A DNA stretch of 36,674 nucleotides from Paracoccaceae bacterium (GTDB taxonomy: Bacteria > Pseudomonadota > Alphaproteobacteria > Rhodobacterales > Rhodobacteraceae), in the NCBI GenBank assembly GCA_020832655.1, contig JAFIEF010000030.1, positions 1-36,674 on the forward strand. The letters run 5' to 3'. Shown piece by piece: positions 9,227-17,171 of this stretch. Position 1 is the first letter of the stretch. Each line of letters starts with the position of its first letter. A program made the position numbers and the translations under genes. Under the pieces are notes generated by a model. That model searched no databases. It was not told the DNA's origin and worked only from the letters and a program-made list of their open reading frames with translations.

Positions 9227-9639
9227 TGGATTATGAAACCATCCCGGCAGATGAATTCGGGCGCGCGCTGCACGGCATTGGCGTGAACCTTGTGTGCCGC
9301 GATGTGGTGGCGATGGCGGCGTTCTTGCGCGATGTGCTTGGCCTGGCGGTACATCGCCTCGGGGCCGATTTCGCGATTGTCACGCATGGGCAGATGGTGA
9401 TGCAGCTTCATTCCGACGCCACCTATGGCGCGCATCCGCTGCTGGGGCTTTTGCCCGAAAACCCGCCGCGCGGGGCGGGGGCGCAGATCTACCTGTTCGG
9501 GCTGGACCCCGACGCCGCTGTCGCGCGTGCCGCGCCTGACATGGTGCTGGAAGCCCCCGCCGACAAACCCCACGGGCTGCGCGAAGCCACGATCCTCGCG
9601 CCCGATGGCTATGCCTTCAGCCCCGCGCGGGCGGTTTAA
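9223..9639 (+). CDS. VOC superfamily (glyoxalase/bleomycin-resistance fold) protein
   Basis: A 138-residue single-domain protein with the paired beta-alpha-beta-beta-beta layout of the vicinal oxygen chelate fold: GIGVNLVCRDVVAMAAFLRDVLGL at the N-terminus, FAIVTHGQMVMQLHSD in the middle and GLREATILAPDGYAFSPA at the end. Members act as lyases, dioxygenases or drug-binding proteins, usually with metal; the substrate here is unknown. It begins at ATG 9223 (overlapping the exporter stop) or the adjacent ATG 9226, so it is translationally coupled to the ABC exporter and may modify or bind what that pump exports. That link is inference. Confidence 0.75.
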   Translation: MMDYETIPADEFGRALHGIGVNLVCRDVVAMAAFLRDVLGLAVHRLGADFAIVTHGQMVMQLHSDATYGAHPLLGLLPENPPRGAGAQIYLFGLDPDAAVARAAPDMVLEAPADKPHGLREATILAPDGYAFSPARAV

Positions 9640-9691
9640 GGGTACGTCAAGGCCAGGAACCGTTGAACTGGACCTGCCTGGCAATGAGGGC

Positions 9692-9735
9692 CGACACCAC
9701 GCGCCCGCCAGGGGGCGGTCGGACGCGGGGTGTCG
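9692..9735. repeat. Strong GC-rich stem-loop downstream of the VOC gene
   Basis: CGACACC (9692-9698) pairs with GGTGTCG (9729-9735). Inner pairs CGCG/CGCG and CCGCC/GGCGG leave a four-base loop and small internal bulges. It lies 52 bases after the VOC stop and could slow or stop transcription, although no T-run follows. The rest of the 310-base gap before the methyltransferase gene (9640-9949) shows no credible gene. Confidence 0.5.
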
Positions 9736-9949
9736 CCTGCGGCGAGTGCGTGATTTGCCGCTGGTTCAATCGGAACTGGTCGAACCATCGAATACAGGAT
9801 GTCCCATCACGGACCCCGATACACTCTGCATCCCCTACCTTGTGCGCAACTTCGCCCGCGCCCCGCCCCGGATCCCCGCAAGCCGTCTTTATCTGTCGCC
9901 CGAGCGCATGATATGCCCCGAAAAACCCCTGCGACAGGATAAGGCCATC

Positions 9950-11158
9950 ATGATCACCATCACCCGCCTTGGCCATCATGGCGATGGCATTGCCGACGGG
10001 CCGGTCTATGCCCCCCGCACCCTGCCCGGCGAGGTGGTCGAAGGCACCATCACCGGCACCCGCATGGATGCGCCGCGCATCCTGACCCCATCGGCAGAGC
10101 GGATCAAACCGCCATGCCCGCATTACAAATCCTGCGGCGGTTGCGCGCTGCAACATGCGCGCGAGGATTTCGTCACCGACTGGAAACAGGGCGTGATCCG
10201 GCAGGCACTGGCAGCCCAAGGGCTGCTGGCCACGTTTCGCCTGCCCCATATCTCGCCCACCCACAGCCGCCGCCGCGCCACCTTCACCGGTCGGCGGCTG
10301 AAGAAAGGCGCGCTGGTGGGGTTTCATGCGCGCGCATCGGATGTGGTGACAGCGGTGCCGCATTGCCTGATCCTGCACCCCGATCTGACCGCCGCCCTGC
10401 CGCTGCTGGAAGATCTGACCGCGCGCTTCGGGTCACGCAAGACCCCGCTTTCACTGGCGCTGACCCGCGCCGATACCGGGCTTGATCTGGCGGTGACAGG
10501 CGGCAAAGCGCTGGATGGTCCCTTGCGTGCGGCATTGGGGCAATGGGCCGGTCAGGCGGGGCTGGCGCGGCTGGCCTGGGGGGATGAGGTCGTCGCACAG
10601 GCCCAGCCGCCCTTTCACCAGATCGGGCGCGCGCAGGTCACGCCGCCCCCCGGTGCCTTTCTGCAAGCCACCGCAGAGGCCCAGGCCGCGCTGCAAGCGG
10701 CTGTGGCCGAAACCATCGGCGATGCCACGCGCGTGGTCGATCTGTTCGCAGGCTGCGGCACTTTCGCGCTGCCCCTGGCCGAAACCGCAAGCGTTCACGC
10801 CGTGGAAGGCAGCGGGCCGATGCTGGCCGCGCTTGATGCAGGCTGGCGGCAGGCGCAGGGGCTGAAGCGCGTCACAACCGAGGCGCGCGATCTGTTCCGC
10901 AACCCGCTGCTGGCGGGTGAACTGGCGGGGTTTGACGCCGCCGTGATCGACCCGCCGCGCGCCGGGGCCGAGGCGCAGACCGCCGCACTGGCCGCCAGCG
11001 CCGTGCCGCGCATCGCCGCGATATCGTGCAACCCGGTGACTTTTGCCCGCGATGCGAAAGCGCTGTGCGATGCGGGCTATCGCCTGGATTGGGTGCAGAT
11101 GGTCGATCAATTCCGCTTCAGCCCGCATGTGGAGCTTGCAGCCCGGTTCACAAGATAG
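9950..11158 (+). CDS. RNA (uracil-5-)-methyltransferase, TrmA/RlmD family
   Basis: A SAM-dependent enzyme that makes 5-methyluridine in structured RNA, most likely 23S rRNA. The 402-residue product starts with a short TRAM-like segment (ITRLGHHGDGIADGPVYAP). It then has a CX5CX2C iron-sulfur motif (Cys56, Cys62, Cys65, with a fourth candidate Cys139), a SAM-binding VVDLFAGCGTFALPLA, the DPPRAG motif and the nucleophile Cys360 in ISCNPVTFARD. The ATG at 9950 is preceded by AAGG with about 5 bases spacing; the frame stays open upstream to 9425 but that part is antisense-like filler. Whether it modifies U747, U1939 or another site cannot be read from sequence, so no symbol is given. Confidence 0.9.
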   Translation: MITITRLGHHGDGIADGPVYAPRTLPGEVVEGTITGTRMDAPRILTPSAERIKPPCPHYKSCGGCALQHAREDFVTDWKQGVIRQALAAQGLLATFRLPHISPTHSRRRATFTGRRLKKGALVGFHARASDVVTAVPHCLILHPDLTAALPLLEDLTARFGSRKTPLSLALTRADTGLDLAVTGGKALDGPLRAALGQWAGQAGLARLAWGDEVVAQAQPPFHQIGRAQVTPPPGAFLQATAEAQAALQAAVAETIGDATRVVDLFAGCGTFALPLAETASVHAVEGSGPMLAALDAGWRQAQGLKRVTTEARDLFRNPLLAGELAGFDAAVIDPPRAGAEAQTAALAASAVPRIAAISCNPVTFARDAKALCDAGYRLDWVQMVDQFRFSPHVELAARFTR

Positions 11159-11204
11159 CATATCCGCCCCTGACCTGACCGACTGGCACAATTGGGGGAT
11201 GACC

Positions 11205-12005
11205 ATGCTCAGCCGCGAGAGAACCGCCGCGTTTCTGGACCTGCCCTGGGTGCGCAACGGGATCATCGGCGTGATCCTGTTCAACGCCGTGCTATTGGGG
11301 ATGGAGACCTCGGGCACCATCATGGGGGTGGCGGGGCCGCTGGTCATCACGCTGGACACGGCATGCCTGACCATCTTCGTGATCGAGCTGACACTGAAAT
11401 TCCACGCCCAGCGCGGGAGGTTCTGGCGCTCTGGCTGGAACATCTTCGATTTCCTGATCGTGGGCATTTCGCTGATGCCCGGCGCGCAAACCTTCAGCGT
11501 GCTGCGCGCGCTGCGCATCCTGCGGCTGTTGCGGGTGGTGTCGGTCAGCCCCAATCTGCGCCGCGTGGTCGAAGGCTTCATCAAGGCGCTGCCGGGAATG
11601 GGGTCGGTGTTTCTGCTGATGGGGATGCTGTTCTATATCGGCGCGGTCATGGCCACCAAGCTGTTTTCCGAAACCTTCCCCGACTGGTTCGGGGATTTGG
11701 GCAATTCGGCCTATACGCTGTTTCAGATCATGACGCTGGAAAGCTGGTCAATGGGGATCGTGCGGCCGGTGATGGAAGCCTATCCCTATGCCTGGGCCTT
11801 CTTCGTGCCCTTCATCATGGTCACGACATTTGCCGTGGTGAACCTGCTGGTGGGTCTGATCGTGAATTCGATGCAGGACGCGCATGCCGCCGAAAGCAAT
11901 CAGGCGACCGATGATTACCGCCATGAGGTGCTCAAACGTCTGGCCGCGATCGAGGCGCGGCTGCAAGAGCAGGAAAAGCAGGTAGACCACGCGCGCAAGG
12001 AATGA
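11205..12005 (+). CDS. Voltage-gated sodium channel (BacNaV family)
   Basis: A six-helix ion channel subunit that would assemble as a homotetramer in the inner membrane. The 266 residues show S1 near 15-33, S2 near 48-65, S3 near 79-92 and an S4 voltage sensor with four arginines at three-residue spacing (SVLRALRILRLLR, about 98-110). The S4-S5 linker and S5 follow. The selectivity filter TLESWSM at 177-183 is identical to the NavAb type, with Glu179 as the high-field-strength site. S6 ends VNLLVGLIVNSMQ, and a C-terminal coiled coil spans about 241-262. GGGGGA just upstream fits ATG 11205 better than ATG 11199. Proteins of this type are common in marine and haloalkaliphilic bacteria, with roles in pH homeostasis, motility and chemotaxis. 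Confidence 0.93.
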   Translation: MLSRERTAAFLDLPWVRNGIIGVILFNAVLLGMETSGTIMGVAGPLVITLDTACLTIFVIELTLKFHAQRGRFWRSGWNIFDFLIVGISLMPGAQTFSVLRALRILRLLRVVSVSPNLRRVVEGFIKALPGMGSVFLLMGMLFYIGAVMATKLFSETFPDWFGDLGNSAYTLFQIMTLESWSMGIVRPVMEAYPYAWAFFVPFIMVTTFAVVNLLVGLIVNSMQDAHAAESNQATDDYRHEVLKRLAAIEARLQEQEKQVDHARKE

Positions 12006-12110
12006 CCGGCGCCGCCCTGTGGGAATGCACGCTTTCGTGATAGGCTTTCAAGGCACTTGGCAGAATCACAGCCTTCGGGCAAAGCATGAAAGAAAAACCC
12101 CGAGGCCCGA

Positions 12111-12692
12111 ATGCAGTTCTTTCGCCTGATCGCCACTGTGACCGTGCTGGCCGTGCTGGCCGCCTGCGCGCAGAAACCCAGCAAGTTCCGCAGCTATCAC
12201 GGGCCAGAGGTGACGCAGGTCATCGTCTACAAGGCCAGCCGCCGGATGGAACTGTGGCATCATGACCAGATGCTGCGCGCCTTCAATGTCGATCTGGGCG
12301 ACCCTGTCGGCCACAAGCAGCGCGAAGGCGACCGGCGCACGCCCGAAGGCGAGTACATCATTGACCGGCGCAACCCCAACAGCCGCTTTCACTTGTCGCT
12401 GGGGATCGACTACCCCAACAAGGATGACAAGGCATTTGCCCGCGAAAACGGCTGGAAGCCGGGGGGCGATATCTTCATCCACGGGCGCGGGCCGCGCTTT
12501 CAGAATGCGGTGGGCGACTGGACCGATGGCTGCATCGCCGTGAGCGACCGCGAGATGGAAGACATCTATGCGATGGTGCGCGATGGTACGCCAATCAGCA
12601 TCCGCCCCGGCTATGCGCCCGATGACATTGCCCCGCCCAGCAAGCCATCGCGGCTGGCGGGCACCTTCTGGTCGCGGCTGAGTTTGCGGTAG
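12111..12692 (+). CDS. L,D-transpeptidase (YkuD) family lipoprotein
   Basis: A periplasmic, probably lipid-anchored enzyme of peptidoglycan or lipoprotein cross-linking. The 193 residues begin with a lipoprotein signal peptide ending in lipobox LAAC (Cys19). The YkuD domain covers about 35-175, with DRRTPEGEYIID typical of the family. The catalytic region has His124 in IFIHGRG and Cys141 in DWTDGCIAVSD. The usual S/T-H-G-C tetrad reads T-D-G-C; an aspartate variant occurs in the YafK/ErfK-like branch, so activity is still plausible. It stands alone downstream of the sodium channel with a 105-base gap. Confidence 0.85.
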   Translation: MQFFRLIATVTVLAVLAACAQKPSKFRSYHGPEVTQVIVYKASRRMELWHHDQMLRAFNVDLGDPVGHKQREGDRRTPEGEYIIDRRNPNSRFHLSLGIDYPNKDDKAFARENGWKPGGDIFIHGRGPRFQNAVGDWTDGCIAVSDREMEDIYAMVRDGTPISIRPGYAPDDIAPPSKPSRLAGTFWSRLSLR

Positions 12693-12844
12693 CCCCGTCA
12701 CCCTGCCATCGGCGGGCGCGCGCCATTCAAGGGGGCTTGCGCCGCCCCGCTGGACCGGCTGTTCCCCTTCATCCCCGTGGTCAACAACTGACACACGGTA
12801 CCTCATGCCCGGCCGACTGTTACCGTTACGCGACCATGCGCAGC

Positions 12845-12955
12845 GCTTTGGGCAGGGCAGTTTATGCTGCGTCATATTCCGGCGGTTGGGCGGGGCGCGA
12901 CGGTTGGGCGGGGCGCGACGGTGAATAGCGGCGGCCTGCGGGTTTGTTCCCGCGC
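12845..12955 (+). repeat. Diverged dispersed repeat, family 2, copy 2, with an 18-bp tandem duplication
   Basis: Matches 7084-7166 in order and orientation, ending in the same 12-base TTGTTCCCGCGC. Inside it an 18-bp unit (CGGTTGGGCGGGGCGCGA) is repeated exactly twice at 12883-12900 and 12901-12918, accounting for most of its extra length. It fills much of the gap between the L,D-transpeptidase gene and the convergent permease gene. No gene is seen in that gap. Confidence 0.5.
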
Positions 12956-12969
12956 GACATGATATCCGC

Positions 12970-13770
12970 CTACAGCCCCTTCGACATCTGCTTGCGCATC
13001 AGCCAGCCCGCAATCGCCACGGCAACCAGCACGAAGCCGATGATGATCGTGGCCAGCGCATTGACATCCGGGCTGACCCCCAGCCGCACCTTGGAAAAGA
13101 TCACCATCGGCAAGGTGCTGGCGCCGGGGCCGGACACAAAGCTGGCGATCACCAGATCATCCAGCGACAGGGTGAAGGCCAGCAGCCAGCCCGACACCAG
13201 CGCGGGCGTGATCACCGGCAGGGTAATATCGAAAAACACGCGCACCGGCCCTGCGCCAAGATCGCGCGCGGCCTCTTCCAGGCTCTCATCCATGCTGCGC
13301 AGCCGTGACTGCGCAATCACCGCGACAAAGGCCGCACAAAAGGTCGTATGCGCGATGATGATGGTGGTCAGCCCGCGCCCCGCAGGCCAGCCCAGCGTCA
13401 GTTCCATGGAGATGAACAGCAACAAAAGCGACAGCCCGGTTATGACCTCTGGCATCACCAGCGGCGCGGTGATCATGCCTGTCAGCAGCAAGCGCCCCGC
13501 AAACCGCCCCATCCGCACCAGCACGAACGCGCCCAGCGTGCCGATCACCGTGGCGATGGTCGCGCTGGCAAAGGCCACTTGCAGGCTGATCCAGGCAGAG
13601 CCGAGGATCTGCCGGTCGCGCAGCAACTCGCCATACCATCTGGTCGAGAACCCGCCCCAGACCGTGACAAGGCGGCTTTCATTGAAGGAAAACACCACCA
13701 GCGAAACAATCGGCGCATAAAGGAACACAAAGCCCAGCACCACCGCCATTGGCAGGAACCAGCCGCGCAT
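12970..13770 (-). CDS. potI: Polyamine ABC transporter permease (PotI/PotC type)
   Basis: Inner-membrane subunit of a spermidine/putrescine importer. The ATG at 13770 gives 266 residues starting MRGWFLPMAVVLGF and overlaps the upstream permease stop as TGATG. About six membrane helices are visible. The EAA-type loop that docks the ATPase reads DESLEEAARDLGAGPVRVFFDITLP, and VVFSFNES near the N-terminus is characteristic of this subunit. It is the last gene of potF-potG-potH-potI. The exact polyamine cannot be assigned from the permease. Confidence 0.9.
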   Translation of the reverse strand: MRGWFLPMAVVLGFVFLYAPIVSLVVFSFNESRLVTVWGGFSTRWYGELLRDRQILGSAWISLQVAFASATIATVIGTLGAFVLVRMGRFAGRLLLTGMITAPLVMPEVITGLSLLLLFISMELTLGWPAGRGLTTIIIAHTTFCAAFVAVIAQSRLRSMDESLEEAARDLGAGPVRVFFDITLPVITPALVSGWLLAFTLSLDDLVIASFVSGPGASTLPMVIFSKVRLGVSPDVNALATIIIGFVLVAVAIAGWLMRKQMSKGL

Positions 13771-14720
13771 CAGCCATCCCCCCTGCGGTTCTGGACCGAT
13801 TGTAGCCACATGATCGGGGCCACCACCAAGACCAGCATCACAATCGCCACTGCCGCCGCCACCGGCCAGTCGCGGCTGGAAAAGAATTCATCCCACAAAA
13901 CCCGCCCGATCATCAGCGTGTTCGGCCCGCCCAGCAGGGCGGGGATGACATATTCGCCAATCGCCGGGATGAAGACCAGCATGCAGCCCGCCACGATCCC
14001 CGGCAGCGACAAGGGCAGCGTGACCGTGAAGAATGTCACCACGGGCGACGCACCCAGATCGCCGGCCGCTTCCAGCAGCGCACCATCAAGCTTGGTCAGA
14101 TTGGCGTAAAGCGGCAGGATCATGAAGGGCAGATAGGTATAGACAATGCCGATATAGACCGCGAAATCGGTCTGCATCATCTGGATCGGGCTGTCGATGA
14201 TCCCCAGCGATATCAGCGTGTTGTTGATCACCCCGTTATTGCGCAAAAACCCCATCCAGGCATAGACGCGCAGCAAAAAGCTGGTCCAGAAGGGCAGGAT
14301 CACCATCAACAGCAGGATCGAGCGCTTGGGTTCAGGCGCGCGCGCGATGTAATAGGCAATCGGATAGCCGATCAGCAGCGCGAAGATGGTAGAGACCAGC
14401 GCGATGCGGATCGAGGACAGATAGGCATTGCGGTAAAGCGCATCGGTCAGCAGGAAGCGATAATTCTCAAGGCTGGCGATGATGGTCAGCGTGCCATCAG
14501 GGCCACGTTCGAACAGGGGCGTATAGGGCGGGCGGGCGATGATTGCCTCGGCCAGCGAAATCCGCCCCAGCACGAAAAACGGCGCCAGAAAGAACACCAG
14601 CAGCCACAGCATGGGGATGGCGATGACCAGCATGCGCCCCGAAATCCCCAGCTTGCCCATCGCCCAGGCCGTGCCCCGCCACGGGGCAGAGCGCGTCAGC
14701 GCGTTGCCCCCCGCGCTCAT
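13770..14720 (-). CDS. potH: Polyamine ABC transporter permease (PotH/PotB type)
   Basis: First membrane subunit of the importer, 316 residues. A cytoplasmic N-terminus of about 30 residues is followed by helices starting at MLVIAIPMLWLLVFFLAPFF. The coupling-helix region reads LLEAAGDLGASPVVTFFTVT, and family landmarks YYIARAPEPKR and MGFLRNNGVINN are present. It overlaps the ATPase gene by ATGA and the second permease gene by TGATG, so the three are tightly coupled. The likely partner is the PotI-type permease in a PotG2HI complex. Confidence 0.92.
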   Translation of the reverse strand: MSAGGNALTRSAPWRGTAWAMGKLGISGRMLVIAIPMLWLLVFFLAPFFVLGRISLAEAIIARPPYTPLFERGPDGTLTIIASLENYRFLLTDALYRNAYLSSIRIALVSTIFALLIGYPIAYYIARAPEPKRSILLLMVILPFWTSFLLRVYAWMGFLRNNGVINNTLISLGIIDSPIQMMQTDFAVYIGIVYTYLPFMILPLYANLTKLDGALLEAAGDLGASPVVTFFTVTLPLSLPGIVAGCMLVFIPAIGEYVIPALLGGPNTLMIGRVLWDEFFSSRDWPVAAAVAIVMLVLVVAPIMWLQSVQNRRGDG

Positions 14721-15850
14721 TCGTCCAGCACCCGGATGGCCTGCGGGCTGACGCTGATCCAGACATGGTCGTCCCAGGAAATCGGGTCTTCATCGCGCAG
14801 CCGGTTCGATTGGCTGGCGCGGATCAGCCGGCCGTTTTCCAGCCTTATGCGATACTGGGTCATATGGCCGATATAGCCCATCTCCTCGACCACGCCCTGC
14901 CAGGCATTCTGCGCGCCCTGCGGTTTCTGGCGCGACAGCGCAAAGCGTTCGGGCCGCACCGCCGCCCAGACCTGCTGGCCACGCGCCAGCCCTTGCTGAA
15001 CCGGCACCAGCACCGCGCCCAGTTCCGGCGTCTGGATGCGGATGAAATCGGGCGCGGCGGCATCGACCTTGCCTTCGAACAGATTCACCGAGCCGATGAA
15101 ATCCGCCACAAAGCGCGAATTGGGGCGTTCATAAATCTCCTGCGGTTCGCCGATCTGGCTGATGCCCCCATCCTTCATCACCCCGATGCGGGTGGCCAGC
15201 GTCATCGCCTCATCCTGATCATGCGTCACCACGATGAAGGTAATGCCCAGACTTTCCTGAATGCGGATCAGTTCGAACTGGGTTTCCTCGCGCAGCTTCT
15301 TGTCCAGCGCGCCCAGCGGTTCATCCAGCAGCAAAAGCTTGGGCTGCTTGACCAGCGCGCGCGCCAGCGCCACGCGCTGGCGCTGGCCGCCTGACAACTG
15401 ATCGGGCTTGCGGCTGGCCAGCTTTTCCAGCTTGACCATTTTCAGCATCTCGCCCGCGCGCGCATAGGCTTGCGCCTTCTTCATTCCTTCGCGCAACAGC
15501 CCGTAAGCCACATTCTTTTCCACACTCATATGCGGAAACAGCGCATAGGACTGGAACATCATATTGGTCGGGCGGCGATCAGGGGGGACCGCGCTCATAT
15601 CCGCATCATCGATCAGGATGCGCCCTTCGGTGGGTTGCTCGAACCCGGCCAGCATCCGCAGCAGGGTCGATTTCCCGCAGCCCGATTCGCCCAGCAGGCA
15701 GAACAGCTCGCCGCGAAAAATCTCCAGATCGACCGAAGATACGGCGGTGAAATCACCAAAGCGCTTGGTGATCCCCTGCACAGAGATGAAAGGCTGCGCG
15801 CGCGGGTCGCGCCACGGCCTGGTTTCTGCGGCCACTGCGGCTTTTGCCAT
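14717..15850 (-). CDS. potG: Polyamine ABC transporter ATP-binding protein
   Basis: Cytoplasmic ATPase driving polyamine uptake, 377 residues from ATG 15850. Visible motifs are Walker A LGESGCGKST, Q-loop NMMFQSYALFPHM, signature LSGGQRQRVALARAL, Walker B LLLLDEPLGALD and the H-loop VVTHDQDEA. A C-terminal TOBE-type domain follows (about 265-377). An in-frame extension to 15970 runs into the potF 3' end and hairpin and is unlikely to be used. It lies downstream of potF, separated by 58 bases that hold a strong stem-loop. Confidence 0.93.
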   Translation of the reverse strand: MAKAAVAAETRPWRDPRAQPFISVQGITKRFGDFTAVSSVDLEIFRGELFCLLGESGCGKSTLLRMLAGFEQPTEGRILIDDADMSAVPPDRRPTNMMFQSYALFPHMSVEKNVAYGLLREGMKKAQAYARAGEMLKMVKLEKLASRKPDQLSGGQRQRVALARALVKQPKLLLLDEPLGALDKKLREETQFELIRIQESLGITFIVVTHDQDEAMTLATRIGVMKDGGISQIGEPQEIYERPNSRFVADFIGSVNLFEGKVDAAAPDFIRIQTPELGAVLVPVQQGLARGQQVWAAVRPERFALSRQKPQGAQNAWQGVVEEMGYIGHMTQYRIRLENGRLIRASQSNRLRDEDPISWDDHVWISVSPQAIRVLDE

Positions 15851-15873
15851 GCTGTCCCCCGTCAGACCCGACT

Positions 15874-15901
15874 GCCCCTGCCCGAAGAACCGGGCAGGGG
15901 C
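15874..15901 (-). terminator. Intra-operon hairpin between potF and potG
   Basis: GCCCCTGCCCG (15874-15884) and CGGGCAGGGGC (15891-15901) form a perfect 11-bp stem with a 6-base loop, starting 7 bases after the potF stop on the minus strand. There is no T-run, so it is more likely a partial terminator or 3' mRNA-protecting hairpin. Either would give more binding protein than membrane and ATPase subunits. Confidence 0.7.
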
Positions 15902-15908
15902 CAAGGCA

Positions 15909-17000
15909 TTATTGACCCGTGCGCACGCTGGTCCAAAGCCGGGTGACTGTCCGGTCGGTGCGGCTGTCATAGGTCACACCGGTAAACAGCGTCTCTGTCA
16001 CCTCTGGGGTGGGGTAGATCGCAGGGTCGGTGCGGATATCCTCATCCACCAGTTCGAACGCCGCCGCATTGGCATTGGGGAACCAGACATAATTGGTGAT
16101 CGCCGCGGCCACTTCGGGCTTCATGATGAAGTTGATGAAGGCATGGGCGGCTTCGGGGTTGGGTGCATCTGCGGGAATGCCCAGCATGTCGAACCACTGC
16201 ATCGCCCCTTCGCGCGGGATCGCATACCAGACATTGATGCCCTGCCCGGCCTCTTCGGCGCGGTCAGCCGCTTGCAGCACATCGCCTGACCAGCCGACAG
16301 CCACACAGGTTTCGCCATTGGCCAGATCAGAGATATATTGCGAGGAATGGAAATAGCGCACGGTGTCGCGCACGCCCTTCATCATCTCTGCCGCGGCCTC
16401 GAAATCCGCCGCATCGGTGGATTGCGGGTCTAGCCCCATCCAGGCAAAGGCCGCCGGGAACATGTCAGTGGGCGAATCAAGCCAGGAAATCCCGCAATCG
16501 GCCAGCTGGCCCGCGATTTCGGGGTCAAAGATCATGTCCCAGGTATCGACCTCGAAATCCTCGCCCAGCCTTTCGGCCACCGCGTCGATATTATAGCCGA
16601 TGCCGGTCGTGCCCCACATATAGATCACGGCATGTTCGTTGCCGGGGTCATGATTGGCCGCCGCCGCCATCAGGGCGGGGTCCATATTGTCCAGATTGGG
16701 CAGCAGATCACGGTTGAGCGGCTGATACACCCCTGCCGCGATCTGGCGTTGCAGGAAGGTTGCCGTAGGCACCACCACGTCAAAGCCCGACGAGCCGGCC
16801 AGAAGCCGCGCCTCCAGCGTGTCATTGCTGTCATAAACATCGTAATTCACCGCGATGCCGGTTTCGGCAGTGAACTGCTCCAGCACCTCGTCAGTGATAT
16901 AGTCCGACCAGTTGAACACATTGACCGTGTCCGCCGCCGCGGCCCCGGCCTGCATGGCAATCGCGGCCCCGGCCGCCACCAAGATACGATTCGGTGTCAT
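15909..17000 (-). CDS. potF: Polyamine ABC transporter substrate-binding protein
   Basis: Periplasmic receptor delivering putrescine or spermidine to PotGHI. The 363 residues start with a Sec signal peptide (MTPNRILVAAGAAIAMQAG, cleavage probably after AAAA near residue 23). The mature start DTVNVFNWSDYITDEVL is diagnostic of the PotF/PotD family. Other landmarks are GFDVVVPTATFLQRQ, YMWGTTGIGYN and AVGWSGDVLQA. It is the promoter-proximal gene of the operon; the 171-base region upstream holds two palindromes that could be operators. Choosing putrescine over spermidine would need pocket-residue comparison. Confidence 0.93.
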   Translation of the reverse strand: MTPNRILVAAGAAIAMQAGAAAADTVNVFNWSDYITDEVLEQFTAETGIAVNYDVYDSNDTLEARLLAGSSGFDVVVPTATFLQRQIAAGVYQPLNRDLLPNLDNMDPALMAAAANHDPGNEHAVIYMWGTTGIGYNIDAVAERLGEDFEVDTWDMIFDPEIAGQLADCGISWLDSPTDMFPAAFAWMGLDPQSTDAADFEAAAEMMKGVRDTVRYFHSSQYISDLANGETCVAVGWSGDVLQAADRAEEAGQGINVWYAIPREGAMQWFDMLGIPADAPNPEAAHAFINFIMKPEVAAAITNYVWFPNANAAAFELVDEDIRTDPAIYPTPEVTETLFTGVTYDSRTDRTVTRLWTSVRTGQ

Positions 17001-17083
17001 CCTCTTCTCCCTGTTGCGGGACAGCGCATATTATCATTGTCGCGCCATCTTCCATTTTCGTGGTGCCATTCCACTAGAAAAGG

Positions 17084-17103
17084 ACAGGCTTTGACAAGCC
17101 TGT
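17084..17103. promoter_or_regulatory. Inverted repeat upstream of potF (candidate operator)
   Basis: ACAGGCTT-TGAC-AAGCCTGT, perfect 8-bp arms around four bases, about 84 bases upstream of the potF start. On the minus strand it includes TTGTCA, a reasonable -35 element, but I could not find a well-spaced -10. No regulator is encoded nearby, so the ligand is unknown. Confidence 0.4.
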
Positions 17104-17123
17104 TTCTGGCCAAGAGGCAAAAA

Positions 17124-17135
17124 ATTTGATCAAAT
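17124..17135. promoter_or_regulatory. ATTTGATCAAAT palindrome upstream of potF
   Basis: A perfect 12-bp palindrome 124 bases upstream of potF and about 36 bases beyond the end of the oxidoreductase gene. Its halves resemble FNR/CRP-family half-sites (TTGAT/ATCAA), but without the four-base spacer it is not a normal FNR box. It could be an operator for another dimeric regulator. Confidence 0.25.
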
Positions 17136-17171
17136 CGCCCGCGCAGCGCTCAAACGCGACCCGAACCGGCG

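Noticed and set aside
7283-9639. Exporter plus VOC protein as a drug-resistance or bacteriocin operon
   Set aside because: Coupling is real but no biosynthetic, immunity or peptide gene is nearby; the function cannot be supported.
9745-9800. GGTTC...GAACC stretch reminiscent of a tRNA T-arm
   Set aside because: No acceptor, D or anticodon arm can be folded around it.
9663-9911. 82-residue frame with paired cysteines in the VOC-methyltransferase gap
   Set aside because: The CxxC-like string is isolated, the rest is Pro/Ser/Arg filler, and there is no good ribosome-binding site.
12693-12969. CRISPR-like array at the 18-bp tandem repeat
   Set aside because: Only two contiguous units, no spacers, and no cas genes in the window.
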